From positions 1,166 to 65,165 of the forward strand of contig NZ_LT575483.1 in NCBI RefSeq assembly GCF_900086705.1: DNA of 64,000 nucleotides. Direction: 5' to 3'. Every line of letters starts with the position of its first letter. The stretch's first letter is position 1. This document shows positions 47,823-57,349 of the stretch, piece by piece. The position numbers and the translations under genes were made by a program. This DNA comes from Massilibacillus massiliensis. Its GTDB lineage: Bacteria; Bacillota; Negativicutes; FLKF01. Under the pieces are notes generated by a model. It worked only from the letters and a program-made list of their open reading frames with translations, did not search any database and had not been told where the DNA came from.

Positions 47823-47848
47823 ACAAAGCGCATTACGTGTATTATAAT
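47820..47848 (+). promoter_or_regulatory. Promoter of psd-pssA
   Basis: TAGACA (47820-47825, containing the stop codon of the TagA-like gene), 17-base spacer, TATAAT (47843-47848). The leader carries a small hairpin AAACTAC...GTAGTTT (47870-47897). Confidence 0.65.
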
Positions 47849-47940
47849 TATTTGGGAATTAAACGGAATAAACTACTGAGCAAAAATTCGTAGTTTTATG
47901 TTATCAAGTATAGGTAGCTAGCAAGATGGAGGTGGATAAT

Positions 47941-48579
47941 TTGGTAAAAGCTCCGATTATTAAAGAAGGTTATACTTTTATCGCAATAGCTTTAATTGTA
48001 GCCTTTATTATATGGTTTACTGTCAATCCTTTTTGGGCAGTGATTCCAGGTGTACTTGCTTTATTTTTTGCATTTTTCTTTCGTAATCCAAAGCGTGAGA
48101 TACCGACAGATACGAGCTTGATTGTTTCACCCGCAGATGGCACAGTGATGGGAATTGTAGAAGTAGATGATGATGACTTTGTAAATGAACCGTGTAATAA
48201 GGTTATTATTTTTTTGTCTGTATTCGATGTACACATTAATCGAAGTCCTATTTCTGGAAAGATTAAATTACAGCAATATACGTGTGGACGATTTATTCCA
48301 GCTTATAAGGATGAAGTTGGCTTTGAAAATGAACGTCATACAATAGGAATAGAGAATGAACAAATGCGTGTTATAGTTACACAAATTGCTGGTATTTTAG
48401 CAAGGCGCATTGTATCCTGGGTTACTTTAGATGATGTTTTAGAAAAAGGACAACGGTATGGATTGATTAAATTTGCGTCTTGTACTGAAGTCGTTATTCC
48501 AAAGAGTGTAGAAATCGTGGTCAAAAAAGGTGATAAAGTCAAGGGTGGAGAAACGATTATTGGGAGGATTAATAGATGA
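47941..48579 (+). CDS. psd: Phosphatidylserine decarboxylase, short type
   Basis: Makes phosphatidylethanolamine. About 212 residues with two N-terminal hydrophobic segments. Motifs: SPADGTVMG, FLSVFDVHINRSPISG. The self-cleavage region reads YGLIKFASCTEVVIP where most short Psd proteins have FGS; the pyruvoyl serine would be Ser180 after Ala179. TTG 47941 is used because GGAGGTG (47928-47934) lies before it; ATG 47926 lies upstream of that site. Overlaps pssA by 4 bases. Confidence 0.92.
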   Translation: MVKAPIIKEGYTFIAIALIVAFIIWFTVNPFWAVIPGVLALFFAFFFRNPKREIPTDTSLIVSPADGTVMGIVEVDDDDFVNEPCNKVIIFLSVFDVHINRSPISGKIKLQQYTCGRFIPAYKDEVGFENERHTIGIENEQMRVIVTQIAGILARRIVSWVTLDDVLEKGQRYGLIKFASCTEVVIPKSVEIVVKKGDKVKGGETIIGRINR

Positions 48580-49262
48580 GGAGTTTAATTCCCAATATGT
48601 TAACATCACTTAATTTGGTGTTTGGCATGGGAGCTATTATAGCAACGATACAGAAGAACTTTTTTGTTGCAGCACTATTTATTGTTTTAGCAATGGTTGC
48701 AGATGGATTAGATGGCAGGGTTGCTCGTTTTTTCAATGCAAGCAGTGAATTTGGAAAAGAACTAGATTCATTATGTGATTTAGTATCATTTGGTGTTGCA
48801 CCCGCAATACTGGCGTATTCTTTTTTGTTAAAAGATTTTGGTGTATTGGGGTATTTTGCGGCGGTTATGTTTGCAACTTGTGGAGCGTTACGACTTGCAC
48901 GCTTTAACGTAAATACCAGCGTTGTAAAAGGATATTTTATGGGATTACCAATTCCCGCCGGTGGTTGTTTTTTAGCTACATTTATTATGTTAGGAATAGA
49001 ACCAAATGGTTTTATTTTCCCTGTTATGGTTATGGTTATCGGGTACTTAATGGTTAGTACAGTAAGATATCCTGATTTTAAGGGAAAAGGTGAAAAAATA
49101 AGACAAATTCCAATTTTAATTACTATATTATTAGCGATAGCCGTTATCTATACGGTGATTCAGTTAGGAAATATTTGGGGCGCTTTATTTATACCTTTTA
49201 TTGCTTATACTATATTAGGTATTTCAAATACTTTTTTTGCTTTGTTTGATAAAAAGCTATAA
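48576..49262 (+). CDS. pssA: Phosphatidylserine synthase
   Basis: 228 residues, several membrane helices. The CDP-alcohol phosphotransferase motif DGLDGRVARFFNASSEFG followed by ELDSLCD has all expected aspartates. It joins CDP-diacylglycerol and serine; Psd then removes the carboxyl. Overlap with psd marks a coupled pair. Confidence 0.95.
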   Translation: MRSLIPNMLTSLNLVFGMGAIIATIQKNFFVAALFIVLAMVADGLDGRVARFFNASSEFGKELDSLCDLVSFGVAPAILAYSFLLKDFGVLGYFAAVMFATCGALRLARFNVNTSVVKGYFMGLPIPAGGCFLATFIMLGIEPNGFIFPVMVMVIGYLMVSTVRYPDFKGKGEKIRQIPILITILLAIAVIYTVIQLGNIWGALFIPFIAYTILGISNTFFALFDKKL

Positions 49263-49346
49263 GTCAATGTTACTATTATACCCATTGTTTTTTGATTTCA
49301 ATAAATTTTTTTGAAATATTATTGAGATTTTAAAGGAGAAAAATCC

Positions 49347-50618
49347 ATGAACTATATTTATGACTATGTAATGATTCCGATTCAGATAATAATATTCTTC
49401 TTTACAATATATTATTTTATTATCGCATTTTTTGGTGTGTGGCGGAGAAAAGAAAAGAAAATATTAACCCCTAAAAAAACATTTGCTGTAATTGTAGCAG
49501 CGCATAATGAAGAACAAGTAATAGGCCAACTTGTAGACAATTTACAAGTTCTGGATTACCCTAGAGAACTGTACGATATTTATGTTGTTGCGGATAATTG
49601 TACCGATGATACAGCAAAAATAGCAGAGCGATCTGGCGCAATTGTTTGTGAGCGCATAAATCAGGAGGAACGTGGCAAAGGGTTTGCGATGGAATGGATG
49701 TTTGAAAAACTATTTTCTTTTGATCGTAAATATGATGCTGTTGCTATCTTTGATGCTGATAATCTTGTGCATCCTAAGTTCTTATTAGAAATGAATAATC
49801 GATTATGTAAAGGCGATAAGTTAATACAAGGATATTTAGATGCTAAAAATCCTCATGATACTTGGGTATCTGGTACTTTTGCTATCGCTTTTTGGGTAAC
49901 CAATCATATTTGGCATCTAGCAAAATCTAATATTGGGCTATCTAGTGTCCTTGGTGGTACTGGTATGTGTATTTCAACTGATATTCTGAAAGAATTTGGT
50001 TGGGGTGCAACTTGTCTTACAGAAGATATGGAATTTACGATGAAAGTTTTAACGAAGGGCATTCGAACGACTTGGGCACATGATGCAATTGTTTATGACG
50101 AAAAACCGTTGACTTTTATGCAATCGTGGAATCAAAGAAAACGTTGGGCACAAGGTCATTTTGATATCGCTGGGCGATATATCCCTAAAATGTTAAAAGA
50201 AGGTATTAAACAAAGAAACATTAGAATTATAGATGGCTGCATTCATCTTTTACAACCACATTTTTTATTAATTTCAACTGCTTTTGTGATTGCCAGTTAT
50301 ATTCAACTTTTAGTGCCTCCTTTTTATACCAATATTTATAGTCTTATGCCATCGGAAATATTAAGTCTTATCATGATTGGGCAGTATTTGTTGCCTGTGA
50401 TTATTTTGTTACAAATTCGTGCTGGGTGGAAAACATGGTTGTATTTGATTTTATATCCAATCTTTATTTATAGTTGGATACCAATTACTTTCATTGGCTT
50501 TTTGCATCGTAATGATCATGAGTGGAGTCATACTAAGCATACACGTGCATTAAGTTATCAAGATATTATGGAAAAAACAAATAATGATTCATTCGTAACA
50601 AAAGAGATTAGTAAGTAA
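49347..50618 (+). CDS. Membrane glycosyltransferase family 2
   Basis: 423 residues. An N-terminal helix, then a GT-A catalytic domain: VIVAAHNEEQVIG, VVADNCTDD, FDADNLVHP, EDMEFT and the processive-type QRKRW motif. Three to four C-terminal helices (about 320-400). Layout is that of cellulose-synthase-like or poly-N-acetylglucosamine-type enzymes; the product is not known. AAGGAG before ATG 49347; a terminator follows. Confidence 0.9.
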   Translation: MNYIYDYVMIPIQIIIFFFTIYYFIIAFFGVWRRKEKKILTPKKTFAVIVAAHNEEQVIGQLVDNLQVLDYPRELYDIYVVADNCTDDTAKIAERSGAIVCERINQEERGKGFAMEWMFEKLFSFDRKYDAVAIFDADNLVHPKFLLEMNNRLCKGDKLIQGYLDAKNPHDTWVSGTFAIAFWVTNHIWHLAKSNIGLSSVLGGTGMCISTDILKEFGWGATCLTEDMEFTMKVLTKGIRTTWAHDAIVYDEKPLTFMQSWNQRKRWAQGHFDIAGRYIPKMLKEGIKQRNIRIIDGCIHLLQPHFLLISTAFVIASYIQLLVPPFYTNIYSLMPSEILSLIMIGQYLLPVIILLQIRAGWKTWLYLILYPIFIYSWIPITFIGFLHRNDHEWSHTKHTRALSYQDIMEKTNNDSFVTKEISK

Positions 50619-50635
50619 GATAATATTTGATTATA

Positions 50636-50664
50636 AAAAGGTGAGTGTATGCTCATCTTTTTTT
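50636..50664 (+). terminator. Terminator after the GT2 gene
   Basis: AAAGGTGAG and CTCATCTTT around TGTATG with seven T. Confidence 0.85.
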
Positions 50665-50700
50665 GTAAATATTAAATAATAATTTTGAGGTGAAATATAT

Positions 50701-51087
50701 ATGTATGAATTAACTGTTATAGTGGAATTTGAAGCAGCACATCGTATTGTTGATTATCCTGGTAAATGTAATCGTTTGCACGGGCATAATTGGAGCATAG
50801 AAGTCACTGTACAAGGAAATAAATTAAATCAATTAGGGATGTTAATCGATTTTAAAGAACTAAAAAAAGAAGTAAATCAAACAATTGAGCATTTAGATCA
50901 TGTTTATCTGAATGAGATAGATGCCTTTGTAAAAGAAAACCCAACAGCAGAAAATATTGCAAAATATATTTATCTGCAATTAGAAAAAAGCACGCTGTTA
51001 ATAGATGATAAAAAGCTTAAAATGGTTAAGGTTTGGGAATCTCCAAAATCAGCAGTTACTTATAGTAAGGATGAATCATATGTCTAA
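50701..51087 (+). CDS. queD: 6-carboxytetrahydropterin synthase QueD
   Basis: Second step from GTP to queuosine. 128 residues. Zinc histidines in EFEAAHRI and NRLHGHNW; catalytic Cys in GKCNRLHGH; HLDHVYLNE. GAGGTG before ATG 50701. Overlaps queE by 8 bases. No preQ1 riboswitch pattern is visible before it. Confidence 0.95.
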   Translation: MYELTVIVEFEAAHRIVDYPGKCNRLHGHNWSIEVTVQGNKLNQLGMLIDFKELKKEVNQTIEHLDHVYLNEIDAFVKENPTAENIAKYIYLQLEKSTLLIDDKKLKMVKVWESPKSAVTYSKDESYV

Positions 51088-51814
51088 TTTTGCAAATATC
51101 GTAGAAGTATTTTCCTCTATCCAAGGAGAGGCAAAATATGTTGGGTGTAGACAAATATTTGTTAGATTTTCTGGATGCAATTTAACGTGTAAATATTGTG
51201 ATACTAAAATTTCGCATAATCATCAGTCCCAATGTGAGATCGAAAAAATTCCTGGTAAGCGAAACTTTATAAAAGTGAATAATCCAATTTATGCAGAAGA
51301 CTTAGTTAATACAATAAATAAGTTGTTAGTCTTACCACATCATTCAGTTAGTTTTACTGGTGGAGAACCTCTGTGTAGAGCGGATTTTATTCATCATATA
51401 GCAAAAGAAATTGATTGTAAATTATATTTAGAAACGAATGGTACATTATATGCAGAGCTGCAAAAGGTAATTGATGATATTGATATCGTTAGTATGGATA
51501 TTAAACTTCCTAGTGCTACTGGAAGTGTCCTGTGGAAAGAACATTATGAATTTCTAAAAATTGCAAACCAAAAAGAGGTTTTTGTAAAACTTGTTGTTTC
51601 TGGAGAGACGACCAATGACGAATTTTTAGAAGCAATTACACTAGTTGCTGATGTAGATCGAACAATCCCATTTATCATACAGCCAGTAACACCGATTAAT
51701 GGTTGTAAAGCAGTAAGCCCAAATGCTGTATTAAAGTATCAAGAAAACGCTTTGAAAAAGTTATCTGATGTTAGGGTCATTCCACAAACACATAAATTTA
51801 TAAATCAAATGTAA
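51080..51814 (+). CDS. queE: 7-carboxy-7-deazaguanine synthase QueE
   Basis: Radical SAM enzyme after QueD. About 244 residues. Cluster motif GCNLTCKYCDT, substrate side EVFSSIQGEAKYVG at the start, and SFTGGEPL. A longer frame from 51005 exists, but TAAGG and the 8-base overlap with queD favour ATG 51080 (MSNFANIVEVF). Confidence 0.95.
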   Translation: MSNFANIVEVFSSIQGEAKYVGCRQIFVRFSGCNLTCKYCDTKISHNHQSQCEIEKIPGKRNFIKVNNPIYAEDLVNTINKLLVLPHHSVSFTGGEPLCRADFIHHIAKEIDCKLYLETNGTLYAELQKVIDDIDIVSMDIKLPSATGSVLWKEHYEFLKIANQKEVFVKLVVSGETTNDEFLEAITLVADVDRTIPFIIQPVTPINGCKAVSPNAVLKYQENALKKLSDVRVIPQTHKFINQM

Positions 51815-51832
51815 TGATAAGGAGGGTCTTTT

Positions 51833-52594
51833 TTGCGCATATTATTGACGAATGATGATGGTATAAATGCGCCTGGAATAAAGGCATTGTGGCAAAACCT
51901 TAGTACGATTGCCGATGTTTTTGTAGTTGCTCCATCTTTTGAACAAAGTGCAATGAGCCAAGCGATTACAATGCACATGCCAATTCGTGTTCAGTCCTAT
52001 GAGTTTAATACTGAAAATGTTACTGGGTGGAGTGTTGATGGTACGCCCACAGATTGCGTTAAGCTTGCTTTGGAAACATTATTGACAGAAAAGCCAAGCT
52101 GTGTTGTTTCGGGCATTAATATGGGTGCGAATCTCGGTAATGATATACTTTATTCTGGAACAGTAAGCGCGGCCAGAGAGGGCGCATTACATCGTATTCC
52201 ATCCATTGCTGTTTCATTGGATTCTGACAAAGCTACTGATTTTGCACTTGCAGCGAAATTTACAGTAAAGTTCGTAACAAAAATGTTGGAAGAACAAATT
52301 GAACCGAATACTTTATTCAATGTGAACGTACCTAAAAATATGAATCAAAAGCATGAAGACGTTGCGATTACTAAACTGGGAATTCGAGAATATGAAAATA
52401 CTTTCGATAGAAGACAAGATCCAAGCGGAAGAAGTTATTATTGGATGGGTGGAAAAATTATAAATAGTGAAAATGAAGAAGATACAGATGTTTCTGCAAT
52501 AAAAAATAATAAAATCTCAATAACACCTATTCATTTTGATTTAACAGATTATCATGTGATGAATGAATTAAAAAATTGGAAGATACAAACTTAA
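51833..52594 (+). CDS. surE: 5'/3'-nucleotidase SurE
   Basis: 253 residues. Metal site LLTNDDGINAPG at the start, VVAPSFEQSAMS, and SGINMGANLGNDILYSGTV. Removes phosphate from nucleoside monophosphates. Begins with TTG 51833 after AAGGAGGG. It may extend the queD-queE operon (18-base gap). Confidence 0.95.
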   Translation: MRILLTNDDGINAPGIKALWQNLSTIADVFVVAPSFEQSAMSQAITMHMPIRVQSYEFNTENVTGWSVDGTPTDCVKLALETLLTEKPSCVVSGINMGANLGNDILYSGTVSAAREGALHRIPSIAVSLDSDKATDFALAAKFTVKFVTKMLEEQIEPNTLFNVNVPKNMNQKHEDVAITKLGIREYENTFDRRQDPSGRSYYWMGGKIINSENEEDTDVSAIKNNKISITPIHFDLTDYHVMNELKNWKIQT

Positions 52595-52644
52595 GTGAGT
52601 ATAAAGGACTATTGGATTTACTATTAAGAGATGTTATTTTATAG

Positions 52645-52650
52645 TATAAT
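52645..52650 (+). promoter_or_regulatory. -10 candidate before mtnP
   Basis: TATAAT 51 bases before mtnP; -35 is weak. No SAM or SAH riboswitch is seen in this 106-base gap. Confidence 0.3.
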
Positions 52651-52700
52651 GTAATTATGAAGGGTCGTTTGTTTTTGAATAATTTGTAAAGGGTGATAAC

Positions 52701-53498
52701 ATGATTGATATTGCAATTATTGGTGGTACGGGCGTATATGATCCAAGTATTTTACAAAATGTTTATGATACAAAGGTAACTACACCATATGGTGTAGTTA
52801 CTTATAAGGTAGGAGAATATGCGGATAAAAAAGTTGCATTTATTCCAAGACATGGCAGCAAGCATTCTATACCACCGCATTTGATTAATTATCGCGCTAA
52901 TATATGGGCAATAAAAAAAATTGGTGTTACAAATATTATCGCGACTACCGCAGTCGGTTCCTTAAATTTAGATATGAAACCAGGTGATTTTGTTTTAGTT
53001 GATCAATTTTTAGATTTTACAAAAAATAGAGTTAGCACCTTTTATGAAGGCGGCGAACGTGGTGTTGTTCATCTGGATGTAACGGAGCCTTATTGTCCAC
53101 AGCTTCGTAAAATTATTAAGCATGCTGCAGACGAATTGAATTTATCGATCCACGAAAAGGGCATTTATGTTTGCACCGAAGGACCACGTTTTGAAACTCC
53201 GGCAGAAATAAAAATGTTTGCTAAATTAGGCGGGGATTTAGTTGGTATGACCAATGTACCGGAAGTTGTATTAGCACACGAAGCGGAATTATGCTATTCT
53301 ACGGTATCAATGGTAACAAATTATGCTGCTGGTATATCTTCGCAATCTTTAACACATTCTGAAGTACTTGAAACCATGGCTGCAAATGGGGATAATATAA
53401 AAAAATTAATTATGAAAAGCATTGAAAAAATTGATCTTACAACTAGGAGTTGTAAATGCGATAGTACCTTAGCTGAGTTTGGTGGTTTTAAATTGTAG
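52701..53498 (+). CDS. mtnP: 5'-methylthioadenosine phosphorylase
   Basis: Splits methylthioadenosine into adenine and methylthioribose-1-phosphate. 265 residues. Phosphate site IIGGTGVYDP and FIPRHGSKHSIPP; purine site VCTEGPRFETPAEIK; GMTNVPEVVLA. It could also accept other purine nucleosides. The product is the substrate of mtnA, 13 bases downstream. A 26-bp palindrome lies in codons 26-34. Confidence 0.94.
   Translation: MIDIAIIGGTGVYDPSILQNVYDTKVTTPYGVVTYKVGEYADKKVAFIPRHGSKHSIPPHLINYRANIWAIKKIGVTNIIATTAVGSLNLDMKPGDFVLVDQFLDFTKNRVSTFYEGGERGVVHLDVTEPYCPQLRKIIKHAADELNLSIHEKGIYVCTEGPRFETPAEIKMFAKLGGDLVGMTNVPEVVLAHEAELCYSTVSMVTNYAAGISSQSLTHSEVLETMAANGDNIKKLIMKSIEKIDLTTRSCKCDSTLAEFGGFKL
52776..52801. 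repeat. 26-bp perfect palindrome inside mtnP
   Basis: GTAACTACACCAT is followed at once by its exact reverse complement, with NdeI-like CATATG centre and no spacer. It begins 76 bases into mtnP. One flanking wobble and one further match can extend the RNA stem. Confidence 0.7.
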
Positions 53499-53510
53499 GG
53501 AGGTCTTTCT

Positions 53511-54560
53511 ATGCAAACAATGATTTGGCATGGTGATCATTTGGAATTATTAAATCAAACGAAATTACCGAAATGTGTCGAATATATAAAATGTAATACT
53601 TATCAGATTGTCGGGGAGGCAATAAAAAAACTTGAGGTGAGAGGTGCCCCGGCAATTGGAGCTGCTGCTGCTTTTGGATTCGTTCTAGGTGCAAAACAAT
53701 TGAAACAGAGTACGAGTCAAGATATCTTTTTAGATAACTTATTTAAGATTAACAGCGAATTAAGAGAAACCAGACCTACTGCAGTAAATTTGTTTTGGGC
53801 ACTTGATCGCATGTTGCATGTTGTAAAGACTTCATTTTCGAAAATGAGTGTGGAAACATTATTAGATGCATTAGAGAATGAAGCAATTGCTATTTTCGAA
53901 GAAGACAAAGCAATAAATTTAGCTTTGTCAAAGCATGGCGCTACATTATTTTCTGGTCCAACAGCGGTTTTGACCCATTGCAATGCGGGTGCTTTAGCTA
54001 CAGCCGGTATTGGGACAGCGTTAGGTGTAATTAGACAATCTCATGCCGAAGGCAATATTACAAGAGTATTTGCGGATGAAACTAGACCTTTATTACAAGG
54101 TGCAAGACTTACGGCATTTGAATTACTACAAGATCGAATTCCAGTAACTTTGATTACAGATAATATGGCTGGGTGGGTCATGAAAAATAAAATGATTCAC
54201 GCCGTCATTGTTGGCGCCGATCGGATTACGGCAAATGGTGATGTTGCAAATAAAATAGGAACTTATAGTATCGCCATTTTAGCAAAAGAACATGGCATTC
54301 CTTTTTATGTAGCTGCACCATCGTCTACTTTTGATTTTTTACTTACAACTGGTGAAGAAATTCCTATCGAAGAACGGAAAAAAGAAGAAGTAACATATTT
54401 ATTGGATACTCAAATAGCACCACTAGAGGTGGATGTATTTAATCCTGCATTTGATGTTACACCCCATCAGCTGATTACAGGAATTATAACTGAATATGGA
54501 ATATTGAGAAGTGATTATACAAAATCGATACAAGAATTAAAAGAAAGATTAGAGAGGTAG
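53511..54560 (+). CDS. mtnA: Methylthioribose-1-phosphate isomerase
   Basis: Turns methylthioribose-1-phosphate into the ribulose form. 349 residues. Motifs: VRGAPAIGAAAAFGF, catalytic THCNAGALATAGIGTALG, and GADRITANGDVANKIGTY. Start ATG 53511 after GGGAGG. The next salvage enzymes (mtnW/B/X/D or an aldolase) are not in the window. Confidence 0.95.
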   Translation: MQTMIWHGDHLELLNQTKLPKCVEYIKCNTYQIVGEAIKKLEVRGAPAIGAAAAFGFVLGAKQLKQSTSQDIFLDNLFKINSELRETRPTAVNLFWALDRMLHVVKTSFSKMSVETLLDALENEAIAIFEEDKAINLALSKHGATLFSGPTAVLTHCNAGALATAGIGTALGVIRQSHAEGNITRVFADETRPLLQGARLTAFELLQDRIPVTLITDNMAGWVMKNKMIHAVIVGADRITANGDVANKIGTYSIAILAKEHGIPFYVAAPSSTFDFLLTTGEEIPIEERKKEEVTYLLDTQIAPLEVDVFNPAFDVTPHQLITGIITEYGILRSDYTKSIQELKERLER

Positions 54561-54568
54561 AATATTAA

Positions 54569-55810
54569 ATGAAATCAATGATAAAAGACATCCAATTAGC
54601 TAAACAGGGACATGATAAAATTAATTGGGTTAAGAATTTTATGCCTGTATTGAACTCTTTAAATGAAGATTTTTTGAAAACAAAACCTTTAGCAGGAAAG
54701 AAAATGGTTATTACGATGCATTTAGAAGCCAAGACTGCTTATCTAGGCTTGGTATTAAAAAATGCTGGTGCAGAAGTTGTTGTAACGGGGAGCAATCCAT
54801 TATCAACACAAGATGATGTAGCAGCTGCGTTGGTTGAAAATGGTGTTACTGTTTATGCATGGTATAATTGTACAGGTGAAGAATATGATGTATTTTTAAA
54901 TAAAGCGCTCGATACAAAGCCAGATATAATTATTGATGATGGCGGTGATCTAGTATCATTGCTTCATGGAAAAAGAAGTGATTTAGCTGGGAATATATTA
55001 GGCGGCTCTGAAGAAACCACAACGGGCGTCATTCGTTTAAAAGCATTAGAGGCAGAGGGACTTTTAAAATTTCCGATGATTGCAGCAAATGACGCTTATT
55101 GCAAATATCTATTTGATAATCGTTACGGAACTGGGCAATCTACTTGGGATGGCATTATGAGAACTACGAATCTTGTAGTCGCAGGAAAGAATGTGGTGGT
55201 TGCTGGATACGGTTGGTGTGGAAAAGGTGTGGCAATGCGCGCTAAAGGAATGGGTGCAAATGTGATTGTTACCGAAGTTGACCCAATTAAAGCAATTGAA
55301 GCAGTCTTTGATGGATTTAGAGTAATGAAAATGGATGAAGCAGCAAAATTAGGAGATATTTTTGTAACACTTACAGGTTGTAAAGATATTATTACAGCTG
55401 ATCATTTCAAAGTTATGAAATCTGGAGCAATCATGGCAAATGCAGGGCATTTTGATGTTGAGATAAATAAGATTGATTTAGAGCATTTAGCAAAAGAAAA
55501 ACGAACCGTACGTAAAAATATCGAAGAATTTGTCTTTGAAGATGGACGCAAAGTTTATTTATTAGCAGAAGGACGTTTAGTTAATTTAGCCGCTGGTGAC
55601 GGTCATCCAACAGAAATTATGGATTTATCTTTCGCAGTGCAGGCACTTTCGGCATTACATATAGTTCAAAATCATGCTAAGATGGATAAAAAAGTTTATA
55701 TCATGCCAGATGAAGTAAATCAAAATATTGCTCAGATTAAATTGAAATCATTAAATGTTAAAATTGATAGTTTAACGCACGCTCAAAAAAGTTATTTGGC
55801 AAAAGTTTAA
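54569..55810 (+). CDS. ahcY: S-adenosylhomocysteine hydrolase
   Basis: Splits SAH into adenosine and homocysteine. 413 residues, the shorter form without the extra insert. Motifs: [11 protein letters not shown] near 55, [14 protein letters not shown] fold [18 protein letters not shown] near 210, and C-terminal [12 protein letters not shown]. Starts 8 bases after mtnA. Confidence 0.95.
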   Translation: MKSMIKDIQLAKQGHDKINWVKNFMPVLNSLNEDFLKTKPLAGKKMVITMHLEAKTAYLGLVLKNAGAEVVVTGSNPLSTQDDVAAALVENGVTVYAWYNCTGEEYDVFLNKALDTKPDIIIDDGGDLVSLLHGKRSDLAGNILGGSEETTTGVIRLKALEAEGLLKFPMIAANDAYCKYLFDNRYGTGQSTWDGIMRTTNLVVAGKNVVVAGYGWCGKGVAMRAKGMGANVIVTEVDPIKAIEAVFDGFRVMKMDEAAKLGDIFVTLTGCKDIITADHFKVMKSGAIMANAGHFDVEINKIDLEHLAKEKRTVRKNIEEFVFEDGRKVYLLAEGRLVNLAAGDGHPTEIMDLSFAVQALSALHIVQNHAKMDKKVYIMPDEVNQNIAQIKLKSLNVKIDSLTHAQKSYLAKV

Positions 55811-55829
55811 TCCAAGGACTTAATGGCAT

Positions 55830-55869
55830 AGCAAAGATTTTTTGTTTCGTATAGCGAAAAATCTTTGCT
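55830..55869 (+). terminator. Hairpin after ahcY
   Basis: AGCAAAGATTTTT and AAAAATCTTTGCT are 13-base perfect arms around a 14-base loop. The following T tract is weak. Confidence 0.65.
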
Positions 55870-55970
55870 TATTCTCATGTAAGGAAAGCATTTCATTATG
55901 AATATATTCTTGTATTTCTAATGGCGCATGCTTTTAAAAGAATTATGATAATCTTGTAGGAGGATAAAGT

Positions 55971-57251
55971 ATGACAAAATATTTGTTGAAAAATGCTACG
56001 GTTTTAATGGAAAATGGTATGGTTCAAGAAGCTGATATTCTAATTGAGAACGATACGATTGAAACGATCGGCTCTATAGATGAAAAGGGTGCTTTTGATA
56101 GAGTTATAAATTGTACTAATAAATTGGTGATTCCTGGTTTGGTTAACACACATACGCACGCTGCAATGACACTACTTCGTAGCTATGCAGATGATATGCA
56201 ATTAATGGACTGGCTCGAAAATAAGATTTGGCCTGTAGAGGCAAAAATGAAAAGTGATGATATTTATTGGGGCAGTATGTTAGCAATAGCAGAGATGATT
56301 AAGACCGGGACGACGACTTTTGCAGATATGTATTCAGAGATGCATCGAGTTGGAGATGCTGTTGCTGAGACCGGAATCCGTGGGGTCTTATCTCGAGGGA
56401 TGATTGGCATCGCTCCAAATGGACAAAAAGCATTACAAGAAAACATCGCATTATACAATTCATATCATAACGCAGCAGATAATAGAATTACGGTTATGTT
56501 TGGACCTCATGCTCCGTATACATGTCCACCAGAGTTTTTGTGCCAAGTGGCTGAAGCTGCACAAAAAGTTGGTGCTGAAATCCACATTCATTTATCAGAA
56601 ACTCTAGGTGAGGTTGAAAATTGTGTAAAGCAATATAAAAAGTCACCTATTGCTTTAATGGAAGATACGGGAATATTAGATTGTGGTGTACTTGCAGCAC
56701 ATTGTGTTCATTTATCAGATGCCGATATTGCACTTATGAAAAAGTATAATGTTCGCGTTGCGCATAATCCTGGAAGTAATATGAAATTAGCAAGTGGTAT
56801 TGCACCTGTTCCTAAAATGTTAGATGCTGATATATGTGTTGGATTAGGTACAGATGGAACATCCAGTAATAATAACTTGGATATGTTTGAAGAATTAAAT
56901 TTAGCGACCTTGTTGCACAAAGTAAATACTTTAGACCCTTTGGTGATTCCTGCTTTGACTGGTGTGAAAATGGCTACAGAATATGGTGCAAAAGCTGTTG
57001 GATTAGGTAGTACTATAGGAAAAATATCTAAAGGATATAAAGCTGACATCGCATTGATAGATATGAATCATCTTCAATGGTATCCAAGGCATGATATCAT
57101 ATCTTTGCTTGCATATTCTGCAAACTCAAGTCATGTTGATACAGTGTTTGTTAACGGAAAAATTTTACTTGAAAATGGAAAACTGACTACGATTGATGAA
57201 GAACGTATTTTATACGAAGTGACTACTCGGGCTGCAAATTTAGTGAAATAA
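55971..57251 (+). CDS. mtaD: MTA/SAH deaminase (amidohydrolase)
   Basis: 426 residues. Metal ligands: VNTHTHAAMTLL, HIHLSETLGEV, AAHCVHLSD, GLGTDGTSSNNNLDM. The WLENKIWPVEAKM segment is typical of methylthioadenosine/S-adenosylhomocysteine deaminases. It would turn MTA or SAH into inosyl forms, an alternative to mtnP and ahcY. GGAGG before ATG 55971. Confidence 0.92.
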   Translation: MTKYLLKNATVLMENGMVQEADILIENDTIETIGSIDEKGAFDRVINCTNKLVIPGLVNTHTHAAMTLLRSYADDMQLMDWLENKIWPVEAKMKSDDIYWGSMLAIAEMIKTGTTTFADMYSEMHRVGDAVAETGIRGVLSRGMIGIAPNGQKALQENIALYNSYHNAADNRITVMFGPHAPYTCPPEFLCQVAEAAQKVGAEIHIHLSETLGEVENCVKQYKKSPIALMEDTGILDCGVLAAHCVHLSDADIALMKKYNVRVAHNPGSNMKLASGIAPVPKMLDADICVGLGTDGTSSNNNLDMFEELNLATLLHKVNTLDPLVIPALTGVKMATEYGAKAVGLGSTIGKISKGYKADIALIDMNHLQWYPRHDIISLLAYSANSSHVDTVFVNGKILLENGKLTTIDEERILYEVTTRAANLVK

Positions 57252-57349
57252 TAAATATTTGCTAATTTTTAAGAAGTCGAGCTATCTTCATTGCACAGTA
57301 GAAGCTTATTGTCTCATAGACTATGATAGAGTGCTGTGAGGTGATAAGG

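Noticed and set aside
47849-47940. A riboswitch (such as cyclic-di-GMP) in the psd leader
   Set aside because: Only one small hairpin; no conserved core of any class that I know.
50619-50700. A preQ1 riboswitch before queD
   Set aside because: The only structure is the terminator of the gene before; the short pseudoknot core is not seen.
52595-52700. A SAM or SAH riboswitch before mtnP
   Set aside because: Gap too short and no conserved stems.
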